Origin: Corydoras sp. C115
Taxonomy: Eukaryota; Chordata; Actinopteri; Siluriformes; Callichthyidae
Length of the DNA stretch: 64,000 nucleotides
Reading direction: 5' to 3'
Assembly: GCA_019802505.1 (NCBI GenBank)
Contig: JAFMOC010000090.1
Coordinates: 230,001 to 294,000 of the forward strand
Shown here: piece after piece, positions 12,201-25,700 of the stretch
Layout of the letters: every line of letters starts with the position of its first letter
Numbering within the stretch: position 1 is the stretch's first letter
Position numbers and translations under genes: made by a program
The notes under the pieces: model-generated
Databases searched by the model: none
The model's input: the letters and a program-made list of their open reading frames with translations, nothing else
What the model was told of the DNA's origin: nothing

Positions 12201-15200
12201 ACCGTGCCAACCGGTACTTGTTTTGATCTGCGTTATAATATTAGTCCATCTATTCTCTTGTTTTGAAAACAGTGCGTAAGCCCCGCCCACAAGCACTATT
12301 CAGAAATGAGACGTGCAGGTTCACGAGTCTATATTTGGTGCCGTGTGACGATACTTACATAATTGTCTCTGGCAGACCAGCCGGGGTATAACTGCATGTG
12401 GAGCTGTCGTTCCTTGCGGGCTAATTCATAATACTTAGCTTGCTCTTCCCGAGATAAAGCGTGCCACTGTTCGGCGCGGAGGGAGATTAGGGAGAAAAAA
12501 AAAACAGAGCCAGTTGATTACTTTCAAGTCCCTAGCGAAGACAGGCATTGCTACAGAATCCTTTTCCAAATGATTTGTATTTCGGGGGGTATGGTGGGGG
12601 ATGGGGAGGGAACACAATGAAGAGATTAAGTGGGGAGGAAAAAAAAAAACCCGAAACTTTGATTTCATATCAAAACACTGGTTCCAATTTAGTGGCGCTT
12701 TACTTCTAACTGTGGCGGCGGGTAATTACCCCACACAACCGCAAAATACTGCTTTGCTGTGGTCGGCTGCCTTAAAATGCTCGGGCTTGGGTTAACACAT
12801 TAAACGTGTTTGGTGGGGTCTGTTTTTTTTTCGAAAAATAGGAAACGTCCCTTAAAAGAAACATTTCCTGCATTGTGACGGCTTTTACGTCGTGTTGCCG
12901 GAATTGGACACCCGACCCCCCCACCTGTAACGGCTTCTGGGACATTGATGTTCAGTCGGATCATGTTGTGTTTACAATTAAAAGGGGATTGCCCTAAAAT
13001 CAGGCCTAGTTCTAAATCGAGATTCCAATTCTTTCTCTTTAAGATGCAATAGATCTTGCATCCAAATTGTGTCAAACCATATATACTGTCGATTATTGTT
13101 AGATTAAAATGACTTGACAGTGGTGGAAAACTTATCCTATTCTTTTAGTTAGCAGGTGTTCATATACAGAACCAGTCAAAAGTTTGGACGCGCCCCATTT
13201 TTGCTCCATGTTCTCAGTTCTACTTACTGTAAAGACGCTTGTAGTTCTACTACAACTACTACTCTGTACTCCGTTGCTCGACTACAGTACCTAACTGGAC
13301 TGTGTAGACTGTGTGTTCTCTAATGGCCATGACCCCAATAGTACCACCACAGAGCAGGTATTATTTAGTGGGTGCATTAGTCCTATCCCAGCAGTGTCAC
13401 TGAGGTGAAGAAATGAAACCACAGCAACACTGCTGCACTAAAACCCCCTCACCACATCAGTGTCACTGCAGAAGTGACAATAAACAATCCACCACCCGAA
13501 TGATCCGTTCTCTGATGGTCCTGACCAATAGAGAACAGAGAACCAACGGGGGACTAACATAAAAAACAAGAGAACAGACGGAATTGTGAAACTACAAAGT
13601 CCATCTATGTGGTGAGTGGAAGAAACAGACAATGGAGCAAGAGGGGGGCGTGTCCAAACTTTTGACTGATACTGTATTTTTTTTTGCTACATACCACATG
13701 TGCACATGAGAGGGTGTCAATACTTTAGAACCCACCCTTCGTCCCAGTATCTGATTGATGGCGGCGCTTTCCTTCAGCGTGCACTCGGCCACCACGTTGG
13801 CGCGCATCTCCTTCATATACAGCATGAAGGCGTTGAGTGGCTTCTTGATGTGAGGCCTTTTGGGCTCCTGCTCCTTTCGCTGCTCGTGCTGAGACTTCCT
13901 GCAAAAAAGGAGGACGCAAAAGAAAAGGGCTGGTTTGGAAATGGGAATCATTAGAGGAGCCGTCGAGGCTGCCGCCGGCGCGACTGCAGCGAGTGTGAGA
14001 ACGGCGAGCGATCACTTTGGTCGTCTAAAGTTGTGCTGCACGACTGACTGGCAGGACTCCTTTAATCATGTCCAGTTGAGTTCTTTCATGCAGAGAGATT
14101 ACTTCACCAGTAATGGCAACCAAACCCAGTGCCTCTCTCGTCCTGCCAATGGCTTCCAGCCGAGAACAGAGACCTCTCGTGCTCCTATCACTGACCTGGA
14201 TCTGCTACCTGCGGCCAGACGGGCCACGGAACCTTATGTGTACCCAGCGCAGCGCAGACCCAGGTTAATTTGAGGTCACGATTCAACTAGCAGGTCTTGC
14301 TTGGAATGGAATGGGGCGAATGAGCGTGTATGGAACTCTTGGCATGCGTGTACATGGGAGTTCTAACATGCATACGCAGATCGTGACCACAACCAAACCA
14401 TGTGCACAGAACCGACTCGATGTACCCTTCTGGAAGTGTTCAGGAGGTTTTTCCAGAACCCTTCTTTTCCAGCGAATCAGTACCAGAGTCTGCTTCGGAA
14501 AACAAGGTTTAAGATCTTAACGTAATCAAATGTAATCAATTGCGCGGGTTCCGTACGACAGGCAAATTCATCATCATTAAAGCGTCCACAGGGTTTAGTT
14601 CCATCCTTTGCACGGCGTTGAATCCTAAGGGTACCTGATCAAAGCCCGTTCGCATTTGCCATACATATGCCTGGGTATTTCTTAATGACGGTCTTGGCAT
14701 GAGTGTGACCTCACGAGGAGCCGATGGCATGACCAAGATAAAACTCTATTGACACAGAGGAGGATGGAACCACTCACATGTGCATCAGATCCGTCTCATG
14801 TGGAGGCTCATGTTTGACTTGTGGGTTGACGATGGCCGGGTGGGGGATTCCTGTGGCATGAGGGCCCGGAGGTCCTGGAACCATGTGATGTGAGAACCTG
14901 AAAAACAGCAGAAGGACAATAAGGGAGGTCTCTGGTGTTGAGAGATGGGGTACATGTCCTTAACAGAGTCTGGCAGAAATTTCGAGAGCCTTCAACATAC
15001 AACAGATACCATCTGATCAGAGGGTTCGAGGGCCATTGTTAAAATTGTTCTAATTACATTTAAAATCTATTTTGCCTACAGTGCTTAAAACATGCAGTAA
15101 AACACACACATATACGCACTGAGTGAAATGACCGGGGCAGAGGGCAGCCCTGTACACGGCGCCTGAGAAGGTTAGGTGCCTTGCACAGATGGACTTTGTA

Positions 15201-18200
15201 GTTTTACAATTACAGAATGTAGTCCATCTGTGTTCTTTGTTTTTGTTAGTCCCCTGTTGGTTTTCTGTTCTGTGTTGATCAGGAGCATCACAGAACAGGT
15301 ATCATTGGGTGGTGGATTGTTTATTGTCAGTTCTGCAGTGCAGCTGTAGTTTCATTTCTCCACCTCAGTGACACTGCTGGGATAGGAATAACGTCCCAAC
15401 CAAATAATACCTGCTCTGTGGTGGTACTATTGGGGTCCTGACCATTAGAGAACAGAGTACACAGTATGCACTGTAGTCCACAAACAGATGAACTTCAGTC
15501 TGGAATTGTAGAACCACAAAGTCCAGCTTTATAATAAGTGGAACTGAGAACATATAATAAGATATTAAAATATATTAAAATATATTTTAATATAATAAGA
15601 CCACCTATACACTGTTATCAGGTGAAAGGTGAGGTGCCCAAAATGTCAATCACTGTAAACAGAGTAATAGAAGTGTGATCAATCATTTCTACATTTCTAT
15701 ATTCATTCATTCATTCATTCATTCATTCATTCATTATCTTCCGCTTTATCCTCTATTTGGGTCGTGGGGGGGGGGTTCCCCATGCCCATCCAGGGGAGAA
15801 CGTTTCAGGCACTGGGCAGATACACCCAGAACAGGGCGCAATATATCGCTGGGCACACACTCAAACACACAGACACGCATGCATACACACTCTATATGGG
15901 GCAATTTGGAGAACTCAATTGACTTGATCCATGTTTTTGGACTGTGGGAGAACCCGGCGGAAACCCATGCAGATACGGGAAGAACATGGAAACTCCACCC
16001 AGATTGGGAACCGGGAATCCCTAGTGCTGAGAGGCGAACGTGCTAACCACTAAGCCACCGTGCCGCCCATTTCTATATTACAGGTTAAATTAGATTTTAT
16101 CCTGGCCTGTGTTGGAGACCCACCCTGGGCGTTCCCCAAATTTCATCATATAAACACTGAGTAAGGGTCATGCAAACCCCAGGACCCTGATGACCCTGGA
16201 GAAGCAGACTGAAGGGTGAATGGATCCTAAATCAAGGCATTCGTTCAATCAGAAGCAAGTCCCGAACAAAGCCGTGGAATTATGTTATTTCATATACAGT
16301 GATCTTCTGAACAAACCCGGCAGGATCCGGTATTGATTCAGTATCTAGCTCGGAGTTTGTTACTTAAATCTTCTATAAACCATAATGACATTATTTCAAG
16401 CTGTGTAAAGTGATCTTAAGATTTTAGCTCTGAATGGCAGCTGTAATGAAATATCGACTAAACTTCATTTGATGTGGCCAAGTTAATTGCAGTTTGGTGG
16501 ACCGCCTCTCACTTCAGCTCGAGTTACTCTCTCATTTGATCAGCGGTGGGGATGCTTGGCCTTGGAGCCTGCCTGCGGTCTGATTCTGTTTCAGTGTGTT
16601 TACATGCAGTGTTCTCAGCACTCTCTGTGGTGAGGTTCTTTCTTTTAGCGTCCGATTCGGATTCTCACGCTCGGCCGACACAAGCCAGAGCGGGCCGAGG
16701 AGCAGCTGCACGCGGCCAGGATGAGCCAAAGGGGAGCACGGCCAGGTCCGAGTCAGGAAAAAGACAGTCGTACACAAGCACGGGAAAACATGGAAGCGTG
16801 GAGACATGCACTGAAGCATAGGGTTTTAATGTTTATGTGATGAGTGCGCATTAGGGGAGGGAGGACCATCTTGATGCTATTTACTGCCTGGTAATGTGTA
16901 ATGAGCTTACCAGTATGTGTGTATGTGGGTGTTTACACGTACCAGCCAAGCGGTGGGGTGATCTGCCCGACTCCGCCAGGAGACAGCGAGTAGAAGTTGG
17001 GAATATCAGGACCGGGGTGATGCCTGGGCATCCCTACACAGAGAAAAAGCAAAAATTATAGATCGAGCAAAAAAAGCTAATGGATGTCACATTACTTATT
17101 ATATCACAGACCCGGTTCAAATCCAAAGCACATGTGTGCACACACTTATATAAATATCCACCTGTAATAAGCCAACACATTCTCTATAAGGAACACATGC
17201 GACATTTGATGTTTTTCCATTTTACATCCATCAGTTTTCAGCTCGTTGTTACTTGGCCTTTTATAACAAGGTTACAGTTTCAACACCATCAAAGAAAAAT
17301 GTATTTGGTGATGGAATAATGCTGGGCCCTTTTCTTTACACATCTATTACCACTTAAGCTTACAAAGTACAGGGTTTAAACTGAGGCTACCCGGTTTAAA
17401 TTAAGGATAAATTCATACTACGGGCTTTAAACTAAATCCTTATTTATAGAACTAGGTATAAACTAAATCTTCATGTACACCATCAGGTTTAAACTGGCTC
17501 AAATCACAGCACGGGCCTCAGTTTTAAATATTGATTTAGTATTGTATTAATCACCCTGTTATAAATGTAAGAACATGATTCCATTATAAATCTGTTATTC
17601 TTTCCTATTCATGTCTTATAAGCAGTTACATCCAGCAGGTATAAGAAAATGTATAGATACCTAATGCACCAAAGTTACCAATTTATATCATTAAAGAGGT
17701 TAACAGGCCTTTGAATACTTCTTTTAACCCAGTACTAAACACACACCGTGATACTTCTTCTCCATACACACCTCACTCCACTAATCAGATTCAGAAAAGT
17801 GAATTCCTGAGTTATGCCAGACAAAATACTAAAGAGTTTAGGGAATTAAATGCTGTTTATAGTTTAGAGAAGGTCATTTTCTATTCCAGCATACCCCATC
17901 TGAACTTGCCAAGCCAGGGACCGTGCATCGAGCTATTGATTAAAAGGTGAAGAGGGTTAAAACCCTGGTTGCATTTTAAGCAAGTTCCAAGTCAGTAAGT
18001 AGCAAGTAAGAAAAATTCATTCTGTATGAGTTTCACAGTCATGTTAATAGAATAAATAATCAGAATGCGATCTTTACTTTATGAAAAAGAAAAAAATATG
18101 ATTGGAGTACATTTACTATGTACAATACATGAACTGTATGAACGTGTCTGCATGAAGGTTTGCTTTTAGCGTTGGACTTCATTCCGATTATTTATAACTA

Positions 18201-19704
18201 AGCAGACCACCATGGCATCACCACATCCTCCCCATCGTCCTCCCCTTTCCTCCCTCCTTCAGGATGTGCCGACTTGCTGCAGAGATGAGCATCTGCCGGA
18301 ATGAGCACACATGGAGTCCTGCTCACATGCAATTCGGGCTGCCGACCTCGTTTTCCCCCAGACTTCTCCAGAAAAGCCCTGTTCTAGAATAAGCGACATC
18401 TCTGGTGTTGAGCTCATTTGAAAGTTGGGAGGGGAGGGTGTGGGGGGGTTGGTACACACTACTCTGTACAGAACGGGGACAATGCACACTCTGTGTTGGA
18501 TGTGTGTACGCGTGTGAACATGAACGTGTAATACCTTGCTTGGAGTCCTGTGGGTGGTGCGCTGAATGGGGTCCCGGGGCAAAGTGCTCATCACTGTAGG
18601 TGATCAGAGGGGTGAGTGGATGAACTGCGTGGGACGGCTGCACCACGGGGACTTTGTTCGACTGCAATACACAGTCAAAACGCAAAATTAGATTTCAATT
18701 TTATTTAATGTATACACACACAGAGACACACACAATTTTTCTGGTCTGTTATTTAGAGACCAATCAACCAATAACTAATTAGGGGAAAAATAACATAAAA
18801 ATCAATAAAATCCAAAAATAAAAAACAGCATTCAAAATGCAGCATTCAAAATGTTACTTTCAGCTTTTATCTGCATTTAATGTCATTTTTATTCCTTAAT
18901 CCAATATTTCAAAGCTAAGTGGGTAAAAAGCAGGGAAACGTCCATTAAAGTTGACCAGTCCGCTGTAGGCCAGAAAGACAGGACACACACACACACACAC
19001 ACCTTCTCACCCAGAGCCAAATGTGTTCCTCTGATTCACTTGCTTTGCACGTCTTTGCACTCAAAACCCATCCTTCACCGTCAAACAAGTGCGTCTAAGT
19101 AACAAAAAGTAAATCTACACATGACAATATTTAAACAATCTCTGTCTAGACAACTCCAAAAGAATCCTTATCACATGACTAAACAGTCACGCAGTGTCCT
19201 CGTACCTACGAAACGGAAAGTAGACTATCTACAGTCACCTAGTAACAAAAGTAATAAACCCAGAATGAGTTGAAAGAGATGCATCCGAGATAAGATCCGC
19301 ACTGTACGTAAGGCTCTATATTTAGATGTACACCAGCTTCCCTCGCAGATCCATTGTTTCTATGGGACACATTATATCCTTTTGCACATCGGGGATCATA
19401 CATACACACACACACACACCGTTAATTATTCGGAACTATAGCACAATACATACCACTTAACTCCTGGTAACTATTGCAACACAATACATAAGGGGCTGAA
19501 AGCAGGAGGAAAAGGGGAGGAAGGGCGCAATGCAGGGAAAGCCGGAGGGAGGGAGTGCCACAGGGCAGGGGCAGAGTCGAGGTCTTGGGGCTGGAGATCA
19601 AAGGAAATCATTAGCCGGTGAATAAGGGAGTTCATTACAGAGCCCAGGCCGTCTGCGGTGGAACTAAGCAGGGTTAATCACGTCAGCAGTGGCCTCAATG
19701 TGTG

Positions 19705-19735
<31 letters not shown>

Positions 19736-22700
19736 TTCTGACTCACAAAGCCATACCCTTGACACTAAACAGCACATGGTTGTACTCTCCCACTCAAACA
19801 CAGAAACCCCAGCATCAACATCTATATATGGCTGGGTATTTTCCCATCAAGATTCCTGCTTTCAAATCCCAAATGGACCGTTCGGAACATTTTAAATCAA
19901 TATTGACAAAAAGCAAGTTTAAAAAAAAAAAATGACAGTGCATGCAGTGCTTTAAAAATACATAAAACAATAAGGCTACTGATGTAACAGTCCTGCATAT
20001 TTCTCCCAACATCAAAAGTTTGGAAACGCCTCCTTTTTGCTCCACTCATCATCCATGCGCTCAGTTCCACTTACTGTAAAGATGGACTTTGTAGTAGAAT
20101 TCCCCAATACCCCAATAGTACCACCACAGAGCATGTATTATTTGTTTGGTGCATCACCTAAATGAAACTACAGCAGCACTGCTTCACCAAAACCCCCTCA
20201 ATGCATTAGTGTCACTGCAGAACTGACAATAAACAATCCACCACCCAAATGATACCTGTTCTGTGATTATCCTGACCAATAGAGAACAGAGAACAAGAAG
20301 AGGGCTCCAATGTGTCCAAACATTTACTATATTTTACAATATAAGCTCAATTTTGTGTTAACATTCATAACCTGCTGCATCTGGCTCTTTTCCAGCTGTT
20401 CCTCATCAGAACGATGTTCCCATACATAAAATTAACTCCCATGACCAGTTCATGGAGGCTGGGCAAGCCCGAAAACAGCCATTTGCTCTTTCCTGGAGGT
20501 AGGGTTGGGTCAAAATGACTAGTTTGTTCTAATCTGCGAGAGACTTTGACATTCCCAACTGACTAATTGGCTAAGAGGTCGAGAACGAGGTGGAAGGTAC
20601 CATTATTGCTCGTGAGTTGGTTTAAAGGCATGGGGTGTGTACAGTGGGGGAGTTAGTGAGTTTAATTTGCGTGTGTGAGTGTGTGTGTGTGTGTGTGTGT
20701 CCAATGATGGATTGGCTCCCTGTCGTGGATGTATCTGCCCAGCGCCTGAAACATTCTCCCCTGGATGGGCATGGTGATTCCCCCATGACCCTAGTATAGG
20801 ATCAGGTGGAAGATACTGGATGGATGAATGTGCCAATAACTGAAGTAGAACCTATGGTTCCATTTAGGGATCTCCATATGCACCATCCCGTTCCCATCAT
20901 CACTTTACCAAACCAGTTTCTCGTGAACGACAGAGGTCAGGACTAATCCAGGTAGAAGAGAAGCTTTAATGGACTTTATCCTCGCTAAGGAACCCTAATC
21001 ACTGCCTAGCCTCCCCTAATAGCATGTGACCCGGGGCTGACAGACACTTAGGCAGGACTGAACTCGAGGTCTGAGCGACAGCATCCATGCCTCGTTCTTT
21101 ATTTCATGCCTTTTACCTCCTATGGGCCTTTCCTGTGGGAAGGAGATAAGAAGCAGATGGATTTGCCTTTAAGCCCCCAACTCCCTTTCTCACAGTGGGG
21201 TGAAAGAGAAAAGAAAGATGAGTTGAGAAGAGAATGGGGGGGTGGGATGGGGCGAATGAGAATCGGGGGGTTATTATCAAAACCGTTCATGAAAATGACT
21301 CAGGATCTTAGCCGGAGACCGCAGCAGAGTTCCCGAAGCTCGGCTCTACCCCGGCGTTGAAATACTGTTGACTCTGAGCGAATCAGAAGTGGCGAGAGCT
21401 GTTGCATTTTATTTAAAGCAGTATTGGATGTGAAGCTCTTTTGTGCTCACCCGGTCATGCCTGCCAAAAGGCATTTCCCTCAACTTCTTAATAAAGTGGC
21501 GGGCAACATGTGCATCACACAGACCTGGAAGAAAGCACTAGACTGGTTTCTCCATCTTCAGGGAACCAAAAAAACCTAAACATTTTAGATCTTGTACAGG
21601 ACCATTGCCATTAGGTCAAAAACACTACATTACCTGAAGTTAGCATCACGACAACCATTCACGGAAACCGATTCCCTGACCCCTTGCAGGGCAGACAGGG
21701 TGGCAAGGTGAAGAAAGGCCTGGCTGTTCTCATCTTTCTCTCTATTGTGAGGAAAAGATAATAGGCTTAGGCCTCGCCATTCATTTTTAAGGAGCGCCGA
21801 TGTAGACTGGAAAGAAGCGATTCCATTTGGCGTTTTATAACCGGGCTTGGCCGACACCGCTTTACAGGAACCTCAGATGTGGTTTTAAGAGCAATTTCAT
21901 TGTGCGGAACTCGAGCTGGCCAACGGCCTAAAGAAACGCAGCGTGTGTGCTGGAAAAAACCTCGCTATACCGGCAGTGAAAGTTAAAGGTGTGTGTTTAC
22001 GATGGGGATTGGCAGAGAGCTCCCCGAGGCATTCGGAATTAATATCGCAGCCGTACAAGGGGTAGAATAAACCTTGACCCGTCTGTCCGCCAACAAACTA
22101 GATCTAAAGACGAGACCTGGGACGAGGAGTCGCTCTGACTTTACACTTGTAACTACTGATGCCAACATTGTTGCTGTATTTAGCAAATTTTTAAAGTGGC
22201 TAGCAACTTTGGTTTATCGGAAACTTTTGGAGACTCTGAGGTCAACACAAGTGACCCCATGGGTTTAAAATTTTTACTTACCAGTCAGTGACCAGTCAGT
22301 CGCTTACCCTCCTTGTCCACAGTATGCACCACTCTGTGAAACGCTGAACACTGAACTTGGTAACAAAAAATTTATTTATGTATTTTACGTAAAAATTCAT
22401 TGAATGTGGGTGTTGACAAAGCATTAAGTCATTAAATTAGGTTAAGTGACTGTTTATTTCAAGGGCATGTATGTAGTTCTAACATATTTACGTTTTTTTT
22501 AATCCCTTTTTCTGTCCCAGAATACAAAAAAATAAGGAATATCCTAAACACGCAAATAGACTATTACGCAAATCAGGCGATGACATCATTTATCCACTTC
22601 TAGAAACTTTTAGGACAGCCAATAGCTAGCTATCTTACTAAGGGTTTGGCAACACTGCTTGTTCAGCTCCATGTTTCTATTTCAGCCTGTATGAGCCCCT

Positions 22701-25700
22701 GGGTACGTTCCGTTAAAACATGGCTTGACTAGTTTAGTGAGAGGAACTCTGGAGACCTGACCTCAACCCTACCAAACACCTTTAGGACAAAGTAGAACAA
22801 TGATTCTTAGTCACGCCTTCTTGGTCAACATCAAAGCCTGACCTGCTGGATGGATTAGGTATGTTAAAGCCTGGAGTTGGGTTCTGTTATTTCCCGTGCT
22901 AACAAACTGAGGGCAACGAAATCTGGCCCTCTGTTCTCAAACCTTCCTCTCAAAGAACCTCTGTTAGAAGCATTTGGAAGTGAAACAACATCGACCTATT
23001 ACTGCCAAACCATATCCCAAGTATAATTTCCCCTACCATTTCCAACTCACACAAGTCCACTATCACTAGTGTTCCACTTAATTATCTGACTTTAATTAAG
23101 TGGAAGCAAAATTACAAAAGCTGGGCTTGTATGATAATGAGGACTGAATATGCTCATGACTACAGTCAACATTGAACTGGATTTTACTAAAAAAAAAGTT
23201 TTTTACATAAAGAAGTCGATGTAAAGCTCTGATGTCGATCTGGTTGCACCCATAAACTCAGTCCACTCAACTAATTTGAGTAACTTATAACAAATTACGT
23301 GTATTATAACAATATGGCATGCACACATGGATAAAGGTGGTACTGACCATGTTCTCCCCATCTTTGTGGGTTTTCTGTGGGTTCTCCTGTTTCCCTTCAC
23401 AGTTCAAAAACATGAATTCCAGGTAAAGTGGCAACTATGAATCGTCCCCATCTAAACTGGCCCTATATAATGTGTGTGAGTAAGTGTGCACCCAGCAATA
23501 GATTGGCACCCTGTTCGGGTGTAACGACCCAGCGCCTGAAACGTTCACCACACCCATATGAATGTTACTGCAGTGCTGAGATCATCCACCACTCAGGAAC
23601 GGTCCTATGTGGATACTAACCTTCAAAGAGCAAAGAAAAATAATAGTAAAACTAATAAAGTATGTAGAAAAATAGACAAACTACTTTGTAGAACTACAAA
23701 TTGCTTCTACATTTTAAAAAATAAAGTTGCCAATAAATGTATATCTTTCAAACTGTGCCTCCATCCCTACCTTCTTAGTTCCAAAAATGCAAGATTCGCA
23801 CAAAATAATATATTTTTGTAGTAGAGGGCTAATAATTCTACAAAACTATGCATGGTCATGTCACTTAGGGTCATCGTTCATAATACTCCATCCATGAAAC
23901 AGTTATTTCCTGACATGAGGTAAATAATCCAAATTACAAAAGACAGTGAGGCCTTTGATAGTTGAATATCGGGATGATTTGATGATCTACTGGGAGGTTT
24001 CAGCCTCCAAACAAAAGACTTTAAAGGCCAAAGGCAGAACACACCCATTACTGCCTACACACCACAGCCAGCCCAGGTGTTCCCACTCAGATCTGTGGGA
24101 ATGCATGACCTTTCCGCAACAAAAGGTGAGCACACACACTGCTCTACTGTCCTGCTACCTTCAAAGCACAAACAAGCCGCAAAGAGCCGCACACCAATCA
24201 TCTGGGACCAAAAAAAGGGAGAAGCTTATATAAATAACCAATTAGCATCAAGGAAAACAAGCCAGACTCATGTTCCTGCCGGAGTGTTGAAAATGGAATG
24301 CGTTATTGGCGGGATAGGCTTTTGGCTGAGGGGCTTAATGTAACCCAACCCAATTAAATGCAAAGAAAGGATGAGGACGCGGTACTCTCCACGTGCCCGG
24401 GGTAATGAGACAGAGACGGTGAGCGAGTTGAGGAGCGAGAGAGGGAGTGGATCAGACCGAAAGAGAAGAGCGAGGAAGGAAAGGGAGGGGTGTGGAGAAA
24501 TTTTTTTTTTTTTAAATATATTCATATCAACACATAGCCTCTAAGTCATTCTGCACACTGAGTTCTTCTTATGGCCAACTTGCAAATTCTCACAAAACAC
24601 CAGAATATGGGTGTTCTCAAGTGAACAGGAAGTTGGGAATACTGTTCACAAGATTTGATAATCAATAGTTTTAAATGCTCATGTAAGGGATCATCTCAAA
24701 ACAACCATCAACTCACACGTGTGCCTAAGAAACCAGGTTTGAATCCTGATTTGGTTGGAGTTTCTCCTAGTATCTGTGTGGGTTTTCTCCGGGTTCCTTT
24801 TCACAGTCCAAAAACATGGATTTGAAGTAAATTGGCTGCTCAAAATTGCCCCATCTATGTATGTCTGAGTGAATGTGTGCCCAGTGATGGATTGGCGCCC
24901 TGTCCTGGGTGTTTCTGTCCAGCTCTCGAAACGTTCTCCACTGGATGACCAAGGGACTGGGAAAAAGACCGCACAATTATAGAAGCTTATTAACCTTGAA
25001 ATCCAAGTTTTTGGAATGTGGGAAGAAACCAAAGAAACCAGAGGTGTCCACACTGACACGGGGAGAACATGGAATCTCCACCCAGATTGGTGGCATTTCC
25101 CGCGGCTCTGGAACTCACTACCCCATGGACTATGAAACACCACCTCCCTCTCTCTGTTTAAGACTGGTCTAAAAACTCATCTTTTTAAATGACCTGTATA
25201 TTAATACCCATTACTAATATCATTTTATCTTTGTAATTTATTTCTTTCTACTTTAATTTGCACATGATTATTTTTAAATGTAAAATGTAAATGTTTTTAA
25301 TATGTATGCTTTGTACAGCGTCCTTGGGTGTTCTGAAAGGTACTTTCAAATAAAATGTATTATTATTATTATTAGATTGGGATACGAACAGGATGGATCC
25401 ACAGCACTGAAATACAAACATAATTATTTATATTATTTTTGGTGGTTCTATTTTACTAACACTTATGACCAATTGAAAAGGTCATCCAAGGATTTTTCAC
25501 CTTGTTACCTACTGTATATCCAAACATACTAACTATACTCCCCTACAGCTAATGCATACCATGTAGTAGGTAATTTCAGATATCTTCCCTGTAATGTAAT
25601 GTTTAACAGCTAAATACTGAGCAAAATGTCAACCACTCGCTTGTTTAGTCATGAAAGTAACCCACCCATGGCGGGCGTGTTGAGCCAGTGCACCTCATAT

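Larger units (their letters stand above)
10081..12358 (-). other. lef1 intron 8
   Basis: A 2.3-kb GT-AG intron holding a MITE, two V-SINE copies and a TA-rich stretch (11655-11690 and 11725-11745). 11040-11640 shows no recognisable feature. Confidence 0.85.
14898..16942 (-). other. lef1 intron 5
   Basis: A 2.0-kb GT-AG intron. In mammals an extra coding exon lies at this position; I found no matching reading frame here. It holds a SINE fragment, a MITE and a V-SINE. 16080-16942 has no recognised feature. Confidence 0.8.

Noticed and set aside
13592..13951. 119-residue open frame containing the HMG-box start
   Set aside because: Only 13898-13736 is exon; the rest is read-through into introns 6 and 7 past clear splice sites.
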